This document shows, in pieces, positions 9,267 through 19,216 of a DNA stretch of 64,000 nt. A model generated the notes under the pieces. It had not been told where the DNA came from. It searched no databases and saw only the letters and a list, made by a program, of their open reading frames with translations. The stretch is from Geopseudomonas sagittaria (GTDB lineage: Bacteria > Pseudomonadota > Gammaproteobacteria > Pseudomonadales > Pseudomonadaceae), in contig NZ_FOXM01000017.1 of assembly GCF_900115715.1 (NCBI RefSeq), positions 1-64,000 on the forward strand, in the 5' to 3' direction. The position numbers were made by a program, and so were the translations under genes. How positions within the stretch are numbered: position 1 is the stretch's first letter; each line of letters starts with the position of its first letter.

Positions 9267-9300
9267 CAGGGATCTCCTTGGCTTTTCAGAAGGCACAAAG

Positions 9301-9329
9301 CATGACCCCGGCACGCGGCCGGGGTCATG
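9301..9329 (-). terminator. Terminator downstream of argG
   Basis: CATGACCCCGGC (9301-9312) pairs perfectly with GCCGGGGTCATG (9318-9329) around a 5-base loop, 24 bp past the argG stop. On the minus strand it is followed by CTTTGTGCC, a poor U-tract. Confidence 0.65.
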
Positions 9330-9353
9330 GTCAGGCACGGTGCAGACAGCTTA

Positions 9354-10571
<1,218 letters not shown>

Positions 10572-10743
10572 TCGTTACTCCACGGGGGGTTGCTACGAAA
10601 AAAAGCATTCTAGCCGCCCCTACCGCGAATTTACAGGGGGCGCGCGGCCCCGCACGGCGGCCGGCCGGCGCTGCAGCGTGACCGTCCGGCGGCTTTTCGG
10701 TAGCATCACGCCCCACGAGTCACCCCGCCTGGAAATCCCCCGC

Positions 10744-11790
10744 ATGTCCGACCGCCTGACCCTGCTGCGTCCCGACGACTGGCACATCCACCTGCGCGAC
10801 GGCGCCGCCCTGGCGCACACCGTGCCCGATGCCGCACGCACCTTCGGCCGCGCCATCATCATGCCCAACCTGGTGCCGCCGGTACGCAACGCCGAGCAGG
10901 CCGCGGCCTACCGCGAGCGCATCATCAAAGCCCGTCCGGCTGGCAGCCGCTTCGAGCCGCTGATGGTGATCTATCTCACCGACAACACCACGGTCGAGGA
11001 GATCCGCGCGGCCAAGGCCGGCGGGCTGGTGCACGCCGCCAAGCTGTACCCGGCCGGCGCCACCACCAACTCGGATTCGGGCGTCACCGCCGTCGACAAC
11101 ATCTTCGCGGTGCTGGAGGCAATGGCCGAGGTCGGCCTGCCGCTGCTGGTGCACGGCGAGGTGACCCACGCCGACATCGACGTGTTCGACCGCGAGAAGC
11201 GCTTCATCGACGAGAACCTGCGCCGGGTGGTCGAGCGCTTCCCGACCCTCAAGGTGGTGTTCGAGCACATCACCACCTTTGATGCCGCGCAGTTCGTGCA
11301 GGAGGCTTCGGCCAACGTCGGCGCCACCATCACCGCCCACCACCTGCTGTACAACCGCAACCACATGCTGGTCGGCGGCATCCGTCCGCACTTCTATTGC
11401 CTGCCGATCCTCAAGCGCAACACCCACCAGGAAGCCCTGCTGGATGCCGCCACCAGCGGCAACCCGAAGTTCTTCCTCGGCACCGACTCGGCGCCGCACG
11501 CCCGTCACGTCAAGGAAGCCGCCTGCGGCTGCGCCGGCTGCTACACCGCGTTTGCGGCCATCGAGCTGTACGCCGAGGCCTTCGAGCGCCGCGACGCGCT
11601 GGACAAGCTGGAAGGCTTCGCCAGCCAGTTCGGCCCGGACTTCTACGGCCTGCCGCGCAACACCGACACCATCACCCTGATCCGCGAGGACTGGGTCGCC
11701 CCGACCGAACTGCATTTCGGCGACCACCAGCTGGTGCCGCTGCGCGCTGGCGAGAAACTGCGCTGGCGCGTACAGGAGAGCAAGGCATGA
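10744..11790 (+). CDS. pyrC: Dihydroorotase (class II)
   Basis: 348 residues from ATG 10744. It cyclises carbamoyl aspartate to dihydroorotate in pyrimidine synthesis. The metal motif [10 protein letters not shown] is near the N-terminus, the carboxylated Lys lies in [15 protein letters not shown], and the later His ligands are in LLVHGEVTH and FEHITT, with the catalytic Asp in [10 protein letters not shown]. An upstream in-frame start at 10678 is unlikely because the family starts at [16 protein letters not shown]. Its stop overlaps the rnt start (ATGA), so the two are co-translated. Confidence 0.97.
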   Translation: MSDRLTLLRPDDWHIHLRDGAALAHTVPDAARTFGRAIIMPNLVPPVRNAEQAAAYRERIIKARPAGSRFEPLMVIYLTDNTTVEEIRAAKAGGLVHAAKLYPAGATTNSDSGVTAVDNIFAVLEAMAEVGLPLLVHGEVTHADIDVFDREKRFIDENLRRVVERFPTLKVVFEHITTFDAAQFVQEASANVGATITAHHLLYNRNHMLVGGIRPHFYCLPILKRNTHQEALLDAATSGNPKFFLGTDSAPHARHVKEAACGCAGCYTAFAAIELYAEAFERRDALDKLEGFASQFGPDFYGLPRNTDTITLIREDWVAPTELHFGDHQLVPLRAGEKLRWRVQESKA

Positions 11791-12464
11791 GCGAGCAGAT
11801 CGATTACGAAGAGTACGAACAGGAAGTCCACGGCGGCGGCCTGAAGCCACCGATGGCACGCCGCTTCCGCGGCTTCCTGCCGGTGGTGGTGGACGTCGAG
11901 ACCGGCGGCTTCAACTGCGCCACCGACGCCCTGCTGGAGATCGCCGCGACCACCATCGCCATGGACGACGACGGCCTGCTCTATCCCGAGCACACCTCGT
12001 TCTTCCGCGTCGAGCCGTTCGAGGGCGCCAACGTCGAACAGGCCGCGCTGGACTTCACCGGCATCAAGCTCGGCCACCCGCTGCGCATGGCGGTCAGCGA
12101 GGAGCAGGCGCTCGGCGAGATCTTCAAGAGCGTGCGCAAGTCGCTGAAGTCCAGCGGCTGCAAGCGCGCGGTACTGGTCGGCCACAACTCGAGCTTCGAC
12201 CTCGGCTTCCTGAATGCCGCGGTCGCCCGCACCGGCATCAAGCGCAACCCGTTCCACCCGTTCTCCAGCTTCGACACCGCCACCCTCGCCGGCCTCGCCT
12301 ACGGCCAGACCGTGCTGGCCAAGGCCTGCCAGGCGGCGGACATCCCGTTCGACAACCGCGAGGCGCACAACGCCCGCTACGACACCGAGAAGACCGCCGA
12401 GCTGTTCTGCGGCATCGTCAACCGCTGGAAGGAAATGGGCGGCTGGATCGATTTCGACGAGTGA
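11787..12464 (+). CDS. rnt: Ribonuclease T
   Basis: 225 residues. A DEDD-family 3'-5' exoribonuclease that trims tRNA CCA ends and stable RNA 3' ends as a homodimer. Visible are the ExoI Asp/Glu pair in [10 protein letters not shown], the second Asp in [11 protein letters not shown] and the final [14 protein letters not shown] motif with catalytic His and Asp. ATG 11787 overlaps the pyrC stop by 4 bases. A terminator follows at 12489. Confidence 0.96.
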   Translation: MSEQIDYEEYEQEVHGGGLKPPMARRFRGFLPVVVDVETGGFNCATDALLEIAATTIAMDDDGLLYPEHTSFFRVEPFEGANVEQAALDFTGIKLGHPLRMAVSEEQALGEIFKSVRKSLKSSGCKRAVLVGHNSSFDLGFLNAAVARTGIKRNPFHPFSSFDTATLAGLAYGQTVLAKACQAADIPFDNREAHNARYDTEKTAELFCGIVNRWKEMGGWIDFDE

Positions 12465-12488
12465 CGCCGTCGCGTTGCCACCTCCCGA

Positions 12489-12512
12489 AAACCCGGCCCC
12501 GGCCGGGTTTTT
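12489..12512 (+). terminator. Rho-independent terminator after rnt
   Basis: AAACCCGG (12489-12496) pairs with CCGGGTTT (12503-12510), followed by T residues to 12512. Confidence 0.8.
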
Positions 12513-12574
12513 CATGCCTGCAATCCGGGCGCCAACCGCCGCACCCACACGACAAATGGTCATTGCTCGTGTTT

Positions 12575-12593
12575 GACAATACTTCTCATTAAA
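12575..12593. promoter_or_regulatory. Probable Fur box upstream of bfd
   Basis: The 19-mer GACAATACTTCTCATTAAA matches the classical Fur consensus at 12 of 19 positions, 41 bp before the bfd start. Bfd is iron-starvation induced in Pseudomonas, which fits Fur repression. Confidence 0.6.
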
Positions 12594-12634
12594 ACTAGGA
12601 TCGATGCATCAACCGACTGCTTGCGGGTAGCGCC

Positions 12635-12853
12635 ATGTACGTCTGTCTTTGCCTGGGTGTCACCGACCACCAGATTCGCGATGCCATCTACGAGGGCTGC
12701 TGCAGCTATCGCCAGGTGCGCGAGGCCACGGGTGTCGGCACCCAGTGCGGCAAGTGCGCCTGCGAGGCCAAGAACCTGGTGCGCCACACCATCCACGACG
12801 TGCATCAGGCCCAACTCGCCCTCGCCCACCCGGCGGCCTTCGCCGCCGCCTGA
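12635..12853 (+). CDS. bfd: Bacterioferritin-associated ferredoxin
   Basis: 72 residues. A [2Fe-2S] protein that docks on bacterioferritin and delivers electrons to release stored iron. The four cluster ligands are Cys4, Cys6, Cys38 and Cys41 (MYVCLC and QCGKC), the family pattern. It is followed 130 bp later by bfrB on the same strand. A Fur-like box lies just upstream, so it is probably expressed under iron limitation, independently of bfrB. Confidence 0.95.
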   Translation: MYVCLCLGVTDHQIRDAIYEGCCSYRQVREATGVGTQCGKCACEAKNLVRHTIHDVHQAQLALAHPAAFAAA

Positions 12854-12983
12854 ATCCAGTCCCCCGGCATCCTGGCGCTCCGTTGCACGGAGCCCGCCAA
12901 GCTTGCAGCCGCCTGCATTTGACAGCCCCCCAAGCCCGACACAGACTCCTTGTCTATCCATAACCGGCAAGGCGGGCCCCGGC

Positions 12984-13454
12984 ATGAAAGGCGACAAGAA
13001 AGTCATCCAGCACCTGAACAAGATCCTCGGCAACGAACTGGTAGCCATCAACCAGTACTTCCTGCACGCGCGCATGTACGAGGACTGGGGCCTGGAGAAG
13101 CTCGGCAAGCACGAGTACAAAGAATCCATCGACGAGATGAAGCACGCCGACAAGCTGATCAAGCGCATCCTGTTCCTCGAGGGCCTGCCCAACCTGCAGG
13201 ATCTCGGCAAGCTGCTGATCGGCGAGAACACCAAGGAAATGCTCGAGTGCGACCTCAAGCTCGAACAGAAGGGCCTGCCCGATTTGAAGGAAGCCATCGC
13301 CTATTGCGAGAGCGTCGGCGACTACGGCAGTCGCGAACTGCTGGAAGACATCCTCGAGTCCGAGGAAGAACACATCGACTGGCTGGAAACCCAGCTCGAC
13401 CTGATCGGCAAGGTCGGCCTGGAGAACTACCTGCAGTCGCAGATGGGCGAGTAA
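12984..13454 (+). CDS. bfrB: Bacterioferritin (BfrB type)
   Basis: 156 residues from ATG 12984. A 24-mer haem-containing iron store with a ferroxidase centre. It starts [19 protein letters not shown] as in P. aeruginosa BfrB. The haem axial Met52 (DEMKHAD) is present, and ferroxidase ligands are visible as Glu18, Glu51, His54, Glu94 and the EEEH segment near 127-130. An upstream in-frame start exists but would overlap bfd and add unrelated sequence. A strong terminator follows. Confidence 0.95.
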   Translation: MKGDKKVIQHLNKILGNELVAINQYFLHARMYEDWGLEKLGKHEYKESIDEMKHADKLIKRILFLEGLPNLQDLGKLLIGENTKEMLECDLKLEQKGLPDLKEAIAYCESVGDYGSRELLEDILESEEEHIDWLETQLDLIGKVGLENYLQSQMGE

Positions 13455-13464
13455 GCGCCCACAA

Positions 13465-13497
13465 CGAAAAAGCCCCTCATGGCGAGGGGCTTTTTCG
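13465..13497. terminator. Bidirectional terminator between bfrB and grxD
   Basis: CGAAAAAGCCCCTC (13465-13478) pairs perfectly with GAGGGGCTTTTTCG (13484-13497) around a 5-base loop. A- and T-tracts on both sides serve both convergent genes. Confidence 0.92.
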
Positions 13498-13519
13498 TAT
13501 CTTTATATGTAGCGCGCGA

Positions 13520-13843
13520 TCACTCGCCCTTGTTTACCGCCGCCTTGATCAGCGGCTGCAGCTCGCCCTTCTCGTGCATTTCGAGAATGATGTCGCTGCC
13601 ACCGACCAGCTCGCCGCCCACCCACAGCTGCGGGAAGGTCGGCCAGTTGGCGTACTTCGGCAGGCTGGCGCGGATTTCCGGGTGCTGCAGGATGTCGACA
13701 TAGGCGAACTTCTCGCCACAGGCCATCACCGCCTGCGAAGCGCGGGCGGAAAAGCCGCACTGCGGCGCGTTGGGCGAGCCCTTCATATACAGCAGCACGG
13801 GGTTGCTGGCGATCTGGTCTTTGATGGTTTCGATGATGTCCAT
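13520..13843 (-). CDS. grxD: Monothiol glutaredoxin (Grx4/GrxD)
   Basis: 107 residues with the monothiol active site CGFS (Cys29) in the context KGSPNAPQCGFSARA, plus the WPTFPQLWVGGELVGGSDI glutathione-binding region. These proteins bind [2Fe-2S] clusters with glutathione and pass them to iron-sulphur targets. Its position beside bfd and bfrB is conserved in Pseudomonas and fits iron handling. It is divergent from argF across 280 bp. Confidence 0.96.
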   Translation of the reverse strand: MDIIETIKDQIASNPVLLYMKGSPNAPQCGFSARASQAVMACGEKFAYVDILQHPEIRASLPKYANWPTFPQLWVGGELVGGSDIILEMHEKGELQPLIKAAVNKGE

Positions 13844-14123
13844 GGTCTACCTCAACTGAAGGTTTTCCGGTCCCTGACCGGCGGGATGCGCCGATTGTAA
13901 CGGAAAGCCAAGCACTGCGCTCGGTCTCTCGAGATGCTTGCCGCGACCACTGCGTGCCCCGACTGGCGGGCAGCGCCGCCCCGTGTGCCGGTTTGCGCAG
14001 TCGCATTATTTCCTTATAAGATCGTTTCTTTTTCGAGTACCGCACAGTGCGGTCCCGCCGCAGTTTTCGCCCGTTCCTAATAAAACCGGACATTTCTGCG
14101 GCCTGTCTTACAGGTAGTGAATA

Positions 14124-15041
14124 ATGAGTGTACGGCACTTTCTCTCGCTGATGGACTGCACGCCCCAGGAGCTGGCCAGCCTGATCCGCCGCGGCATCGA
14201 GCTGAAAGACCTGCGCAAGCGCAGCGTACTCTACGAACCGCTGAAGAACCGCGTACTGGGCATGATCTTCGAGAAGGCCTCGACCCGCACCCGCGTATCC
14301 TTCGAAGCCGGCATGATCCAGCTCGGCGGCCAGGCCATCTTTCTCTCGCCGCGCGACACCCAGCTCGGCCGCGGCGAACCGATCAGCGACTCGGCCATCG
14401 TCATGTCGAGCATGCTCGACGCGATCATGATCCGCACCTTCGCCCACCAGAACGTGCTCGACTTCGCCGCCAACTCGCAGGTGCCGGTGATCAACGGCCT
14501 GACCGACGATCTGCACCCCTGCCAGCTGCTGGCCGACATGCAGACCTTCCACGAGCATCGCGGCTCGATCCAGGGCAAGACCGTGGCCTGGGTCGGCGAC
14601 GGCAACAACATGTGCAACACCTACGCCCAGGCCGCCGTGCAGTTCGACTTCCAGCTCAAGGTCGCCTGCCCGCAGGGCTACGAGCCCAAGCAGGAATTCC
14701 TCGACCTGGCCCAGGGCCGCGTGACCGTGCTGCGCGACCCGCAGGAAGCCGTGGCCGGCGCTCACCTGGTGAGCACCGACGTGTGGGCCTCGATGGGGCA
14801 GGAAGAAGAAGCCGCTGCGCGCATGCAGCGCTTCGCGCCCTACCAGGTCAGCCGCGCGCTGCTCGACCACGCCGCCAGCGACGTGCTGTTCATGCACTGC
14901 CTGCCGGCCCACCGCGGCGAGGAAATCAGCGTCGACCTGCTCGACGACCCGCGCTCGGTGGCCTGGGACCAGGCGGAAAACCGCCTGCACGCACAGAAGG
15001 CTCTGCTGGAGTTCCTCGTCGAACACGCCTACCCCGCATAG
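14124..15041 (+). CDS. argF: Ornithine carbamoyltransferase, anabolic
   Basis: 305 residues. It makes citrulline from ornithine and carbamoyl phosphate. The carbamoyl phosphate motif STRTR is at 53-57, the HPCQ motif follows in [14 protein letters not shown], and the ornithine loop [10 protein letters not shown] is near the C-terminus. The length and [11 protein letters not shown] start match the anabolic pseudomonad enzyme rather than catabolic ArcB. The 280-bp leader is AT-rich near 14005-14035 and has a short palindrome ACCGCA-CAG-TGCGGT at 14039-14053; ArgR control is expected for this gene but I could not place a convincing ARG box. Confidence 0.96.
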   Translation: MSVRHFLSLMDCTPQELASLIRRGIELKDLRKRSVLYEPLKNRVLGMIFEKASTRTRVSFEAGMIQLGGQAIFLSPRDTQLGRGEPISDSAIVMSSMLDAIMIRTFAHQNVLDFAANSQVPVINGLTDDLHPCQLLADMQTFHEHRGSIQGKTVAWVGDGNNMCNTYAQAAVQFDFQLKVACPQGYEPKQEFLDLAQGRVTVLRDPQEAVAGAHLVSTDVWASMGQEEEAAARMQRFAPYQVSRALLDHAASDVLFMHCLPAHRGEEISVDLLDDPRSVAWDQAENRLHAQKALLEFLVEHAYPA

Positions 15042-15055
15042 GACGCGCCGCCGCC

Positions 15056-16150
15056 ATGAACCACACCCTGCTGCTCAAACTCCGCGACCTCGCCTGCGGC
15101 TACCGTGAACAGCGGGTGGTGCAGAACCTCAACCTGCACCTCAACGCCGGCGACATCGGTTGCCTGCTCGGCCCGTCCGGCTGCGGCAAGACCACCACCC
15201 TGCGCGCCATCGCCGGCTTCGAGCCGGTCCATGAGGGCTGCATCGAGCTGGCCGGCGAGGCCATCTCCCGCCCCGGCTTCACCCTGGCCCCGGAAAAGCG
15301 CCGCATCGGCATGGTCTTCCAGGACTACGCGCTGTTTCCGCACCTGACCGTGGCCGAGAACATCGCCTTCGGCATCCGCCAGCATCCGCAGCGCGAGCGC
15401 ATCGCCGCCGAGATGCTCGAACTGGTACAGCTCGGCGCGCTGGGCAAGCGCTATCCCCACGAGCTGTCCGGCGGCCAGCAGCAGCGCGTCGCCCTGGCCC
15501 GCGCGCTGGCCCCGGAACCGCGGCTGCTGTTGCTCGACGAACCGTTCTCCAATCTCGACGTCGAACTGCGCCGCAGCCTCAGCCAGGAAGTGCGCGAGAT
15601 TCTCAAGTCGCGCGGTACCAGCGCCATCCTGGTCACCCACGACCAGGAGGAAGCCTTCGCCGTCAGCGACCAGGTCGGCGTGTTCAACCATGGCCACCTC
15701 GAGCAGTGGGATACCCCGTTCAATCTCTACCACGAGCCGCTGACCCCCTTCGTCGCCAGCTTCATCGGCCAGGGCTACTTCGTCCGTGGCCAGATGCTCA
15801 GCCACGACACGGTGCAGACCGAGCTCGGCGTGATCCGCGGCAACCGCGCCTACCAGTGGGCACCGGGCACCGCGGTGGACATGCTGCTGCGCCCGGACGA
15901 CATCGTCCATGCGCCGGGCAGCCCGCTCAAGGCGCGCATCGTCGGCAAGTCGTTCCTCGGCGCCGCCACCCTGTACCGCCTGCAACTGCCCACCGGGACC
16001 CGCCTCGAATCGCTGTTCGCCAGCCATGACGACCACCTGGTCGGTGAGGAAATCGGCATCCAGGTCGCCGCCGACCATCTGGTCGCCTTCCCCGCCCAGG
16101 GCAGCGTCGCCGCCCAGGTGAGCCTCCCGCAAGCCCGCGCGCTCGGCTGA
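15056..16150 (+). CDS. ABC transporter ATP-binding protein (FbpC/PotA-like, with TOBE domain)
   Basis: 364 residues, starting 14 bp after argF. Walker A GPSGCGKTTT is at 39-48, the signature ELSGGQQQR is near 140, Walker B is LLLLDEPFS, and the switch His is in VTHDQEEAF. The region after ~240 is a TOBE-type regulatory domain. Such proteins energise import of iron(III), polyamine, sulphate or similar solutes; substrate is not decidable. No permease or binding-protein gene adjoins it, so it is an orphan ATPase. A homologue follows argF in P. aeruginosa, so this position is old. Confidence 0.88.
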   Translation: MNHTLLLKLRDLACGYREQRVVQNLNLHLNAGDIGCLLGPSGCGKTTTLRAIAGFEPVHEGCIELAGEAISRPGFTLAPEKRRIGMVFQDYALFPHLTVAENIAFGIRQHPQRERIAAEMLELVQLGALGKRYPHELSGGQQQRVALARALAPEPRLLLLDEPFSNLDVELRRSLSQEVREILKSRGTSAILVTHDQEEAFAVSDQVGVFNHGHLEQWDTPFNLYHEPLTPFVASFIGQGYFVRGQMLSHDTVQTELGVIRGNRAYQWAPGTAVDMLLRPDDIVHAPGSPLKARIVGKSFLGAATLYRLQLPTGTRLESLFASHDDHLVGEEIGIQVAADHLVAFPAQGSVAAQVSLPQARALG

Positions 16151-16477
16151 TCGCCCACCGGCACTCGCCCGACACACCAACCGCCCACGCACGACAACCG
16201 CGCACGCCTTTCAGCGCCGCGGCCTGAGCTGCGCTGCTCCCCGACAAGGCAGCGCGGGCCGAAGCGGTGCAGCGCCCGCGCCGCAACGGCCCCCCTCCGG
16301 CGCATAACCCGCGACAAACGGTAGGCCGCCACCCTGGCACGAGTCCTGCTTTAGCAAGCCCCGGTCAGCACAACGGCGTGTCTGCCATCTTCCGACAACG
16401 ACGTCACAGCATCTCCCTCGTACAGAGCGGCGGAGGCTGTGGCGTTTTTTCGTTTTGGGCCACAAGGAACGCTCGCA
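16151..16477. other. 327-bp intergenic region, no gene seen
   Basis: No credible ORF, RNA gene or strong hairpin after the ABC ATPase. The last 40 bp before the porin include a T-rich stretch (about 16444-16456) and AAGGAA, the porin ribosome site. A promoter for the porin must lie here but I could not place it. Confidence 0.5.
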
Positions 16478-17725
16478 ATGCGCATGATGAAACTCTCGCT
16501 GCTGTCGCTCGCCATCGCCGCCAGCACGACCAGCCACGCCACCTTCGCCGCCGAGGACTTCGGCAACCTGTTCACCGCGGGCAAGGTCGGCATCGATGCC
16601 CGCTACCGCTACGAACACGTCGACCAGAACAATGCCCTCGACCACGCCAACGCCCAGACCCTGCGCACCCGCCTGAGCCTGCAGAGCGGCAAGTGGTACG
16701 GCCTGTCCGCGCTGGTCGAGGCCGACAACGTCGCGCGCCTGGGCGATGCCGCCTACAACGACACCCGCAATGGTCAGACCGGCCACTCGGTGGTCGCCGA
16801 CCCGGACGGCAGCGAGATCAACCAGGCCCTGCTGCGCTACGAGCACAATGTGGGCAACGCGGTACTCGGCCGCCAGCGCATCAACCTCGACAACCAGCGC
16901 TTCGTCGGCGGCGTCGCCTGGCGGCAGAACGAACAGACCTACGACGCGGTGCTCGGCCAGCTCAAGCCGCTCGACGGCCTGACCCTCACCTACGCCTACC
17001 TCGACAACATCAACAGCATCTTCGGCCCGGACAACGGCCGCTTCGCCAATCGCAGCAATCCGGCCAACATCGAGGGCCACAGCCACCTGCTCAACGCCCA
17101 GTACGTGCTGCGTCCGGAGCTGACCGTCACCGCCTATCACTACCTGCTCGGCCTCGACAACCTCGCCCTGAGCGCCGCCGGCGCCTACGGCACGCTGTCC
17201 AGCCAGACCAGCGGCGTGCGCCTGAACGGCGCGGTGCAGGGCATCTCCTACGCCCTCGAGTACGCCCAGCAGCAGGACTACGCCGACAACCCGCAGGAGC
17301 TGGACAGCGACTACTACCTGGCCGAGCTGGGCTACAGCCTCGCCGGCGTGCAGCTCAAGGCCGGCTACGAGGTGCTCGGCGGCGATAACGGCAGCGGCAA
17401 CCGCGCCTTCCAGACGCCGCTGGCGACCAAGCACGCCTTCCAGGGCTGGGCCGACCAGTTCCTCACCACCCCGGCCGACGGCATCCGGGACGCCTATCTC
17501 GGCGCCAGCACCGCGCTGCTCGGCGGCACCCTGCAGGCCTGGTACCACGACTTCCGCGCCGAGGAAGGCAGCAGCCAGTACGGCGAGGAGCTCGACCTGT
17601 CCTATGGCCGGGCGATCCCCGGGATCAAGGGGCTGACCGGCCTGGTCAAGTACGCCCGCTACGATGCCGACGAGTTCTCCGTCGACACCGACAAGTTGTG
17701 GCTGCAGCTGCAGTACAGCTACTGA
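16478..17725 (+). CDS. Outer-membrane porin (alginate-export/OprD-like beta-barrel family)
   Basis: 415 residues from ATG 16478 with AAGGAA upstream. A signal peptide of about 25 residues ends near ATFAA. The mature part alternates short aromatic-flanked beta strands throughout (RYRYEHVDQNN, TLTYAYLDNIN, YALEYAQQQDY) and ends in an aromatic residue (QLQYSY), the outer-membrane barrel insertion signal. The overall pattern resembles the alginate-export-domain porins common in Pseudomonas. Substrate unknown. A short GC hairpin and 54 bp separate it from the next secreted protein gene, so they may be co-transcribed. Confidence 0.85.
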   Translation: MRMMKLSLLSLAIAASTTSHATFAAEDFGNLFTAGKVGIDARYRYEHVDQNNALDHANAQTLRTRLSLQSGKWYGLSALVEADNVARLGDAAYNDTRNGQTGHSVVADPDGSEINQALLRYEHNVGNAVLGRQRINLDNQRFVGGVAWRQNEQTYDAVLGQLKPLDGLTLTYAYLDNINSIFGPDNGRFANRSNPANIEGHSHLLNAQYVLRPELTVTAYHYLLGLDNLALSAAGAYGTLSSQTSGVRLNGAVQGISYALEYAQQQDYADNPQELDSDYYLAELGYSLAGVQLKAGYEVLGGDNGSGNRAFQTPLATKHAFQGWADQFLTTPADGIRDAYLGASTALLGGTLQAWYHDFRAEEGSSQYGEELDLSYGRAIPGIKGLTGLVKYARYDADEFSVDTDKLWLQLQYSY

Positions 17726-17730
17726 TTCAG

Positions 17731-17749
17731 CGGGCTCCGGAGGAGCCCG
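17731..17749 (+). terminator. Short hairpin after the porin gene
   Basis: CGGGCTCC (17731-17738) pairs with GGAGCCCG (17742-17749) over a 3-base loop, with no U-tract. It could be an attenuator or RNA-stabilising hairpin rather than a true terminator. Confidence 0.4.
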
Positions 17750-17802
17750 TCACCCTGCTGGCGGCGCCCTGCGCCGCCACGTCCAACCCAAGGAAAACCG
17801 TC

Positions 17803-18585
17803 ATGATCAAATGCCTTGCTCTCCCCCTGCTGCTCGTCCTGGGCCTGTGCAGCCCACTGACCCAAGCCGCCATCGACAACGCCGAAGCGGTCAACCTGTC
17901 CGGCATGCAGCGCATGCTCAGCCAGCGCATCGCCAAGAGCTACCTGATGATCGGCACCGAGGTGCGCGCCGACGAGGCCAACGTCCAGCTCGACCAGAGC
18001 ATGGCCACTTTCGAGAAGAACCATCTGGCGCTGGTCGAATACGCACCCAACGAAGCCATCCGCAGCGAACTGACCAAGGCCGGCGGACTGTGGCAGCGCT
18101 ATCGCGAGCTGGCCCTGAGCAGCCCGGACAAGCAGCGCGCCGTCGCGCTGCTGGGGCTGAGCGACGAGCTGCTGGCCCAGTGCGAGAAGGTGGTCCAGCT
18201 GATCGAGCGCCACACCGGCAACAACAGCGCCTGGCTGGTCAACCGCAGTGGCCGCCAGCGCATGCTCAGCCAGCGCATCGCCAAGCTGTACCTGGCGCGC
18301 AGCTGGCACCTGCCGGTCAACGAGCTGGACGAGCAGTTCAAGCAGGCGGTGAACGAGTTCGGCCAGGCCCTGATCGAACTGCAGAACGCCAAGCAGAACA
18401 CCCGCGAGATCAGCGCGGCGCTGAGCAAGGCCGACGCCCAGTGGCAGTACTCGCGGGTCGGCTTCGAGCTCTCCGCGGAAGGCCGCTACGTGCCGACGGT
18501 GATCGCCATCACCACCGAAAGCCTGCTGACCCAAATGCAGGAACTGACCGTGGCCTACACTGCGCACATGCAGAGCGAGTCGTGA
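17803..18585 (+). CDS. Secreted protein with two NIT/PilJ-N-type sensor motifs
   Basis: 260 residues from ATG 17803, with a signal peptide ending about residue 22 and no further membrane helix, so it is probably periplasmic. Two copies of the motif QRMLSQRIAK occur at 36-45 and 152-161, each followed by a long helix, as in the ligand-binding four-helix sensor domain of PilJ and NarX (type IV pili methyl-accepting N-terminal domain). In those proteins the domain is fused to kinase or chemotaxis modules; here it stands alone. It follows a porin gene on the same strand, so a binding-protein or accessory sensory role is possible. Function unknown. Confidence 0.78.
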   Translation: MIKCLALPLLLVLGLCSPLTQAAIDNAEAVNLSGMQRMLSQRIAKSYLMIGTEVRADEANVQLDQSMATFEKNHLALVEYAPNEAIRSELTKAGGLWQRYRELALSSPDKQRAVALLGLSDELLAQCEKVVQLIERHTGNNSAWLVNRSGRQRMLSQRIAKLYLARSWHLPVNELDEQFKQAVNEFGQALIELQNAKQNTREISAALSKADAQWQYSRVGFELSAEGRYVPTVIAITTESLLTQMQELTVAYTAHMQSES

Positions 18586-18631
18586 CCCGCCGCGGGCATG
18601 GGCAAGGCGCACGCCCCTGCCCGTACCAGCG

Positions 18632-19099
18632 CTAGCGGCCGATGGCCGCAAAGCCGGCCTGGGTGTGCTGTGCCAGCACCTCGGCCGCCAGCTCCACCTC
18701 CAGGCCACGGCGCCCGGCGCTGACGAACACGCTCGGGAACGCCCGCGCCGACTCGTCGATGAAGGTGCGCAGGCGCTTCTTCTGGCCCAGCGGGCTGATG
18801 CCGCCGAGCAGATAGCCGGTGGCGCGCTGCGCCGCGCCGGGGTCGGCCATCTCGGCCTTCTTCACGCCCGCCGCCTGGGCCAGCGCCTTGAGGTCTAGAC
18901 TGCCGGCCACCGGCACCACCGCTACCAGCAGTTCACCCTTCTCGCTGGCGGCGAGCAGGGTCTTGAACACCCGCTCCGGCGCCAGACCGAGCTTCTCCGC
19001 CGCCTCCAGGCCGTAGGACGGCGCCTTGGGATCGTGGCTGTAACTGTGAACTGTGTGGGGGGCGCGAACTTTCTTCAACAGATCTATGGCGGGAGTCAT
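18632..19099 (-). CDS. ybaK: Cys-tRNA(Pro)/Cys-tRNA(Cys) deacylase YbaK/EbsC
   Basis: 155 residues from ATG 19099. A trans-editing enzyme that hydrolyses mischarged Cys-tRNA(Pro). The family Lys lies in the segment VFKTLLA, followed by VAVVPVAGSLDLKALA and GGISPLGQKKRLRTFID with the GxxSPxG motif. Its length matches E. coli YbaK (about 159). It is convergent with the secreted sensor-domain gene and divergent from glpD. Confidence 0.93.
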   Translation of the reverse strand: MTPAIDLLKKVRAPHTVHSYSHDPKAPSYGLEAAEKLGLAPERVFKTLLAASEKGELLVAVVPVAGSLDLKALAQAAGVKKAEMADPGAAQRATGYLLGGISPLGQKKRLRTFIDESARAFPSVFVSAGRRGLEVELAAEVLAQHTQAGFAAIGR

Positions 19100-19216
19100 G
19101 CTGGCTTCATGAAAACGGACGAGAATGGAGTCAAAGGTAACGCAAAAGCCAACAGTCGGGCAGCCATGCCCAAGCATCTGGCCATGGACCGACAGACAAG
19201 AAAAGGCGCCGCCATC

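Noticed and set aside
14039-14053. Palindrome ACCGCA-CAG-TGCGGT upstream of argF as an ArgR site
   Set aside because: It does not resemble the pseudomonad ARG box, and is short enough to occur by chance in GC-rich DNA.
18586-18631. Terminator between the NIT-type gene and ybaK
   Set aside because: GGGCA/TGCCC arms can pair only with mismatches and there is no U-tract; too weak to annotate.
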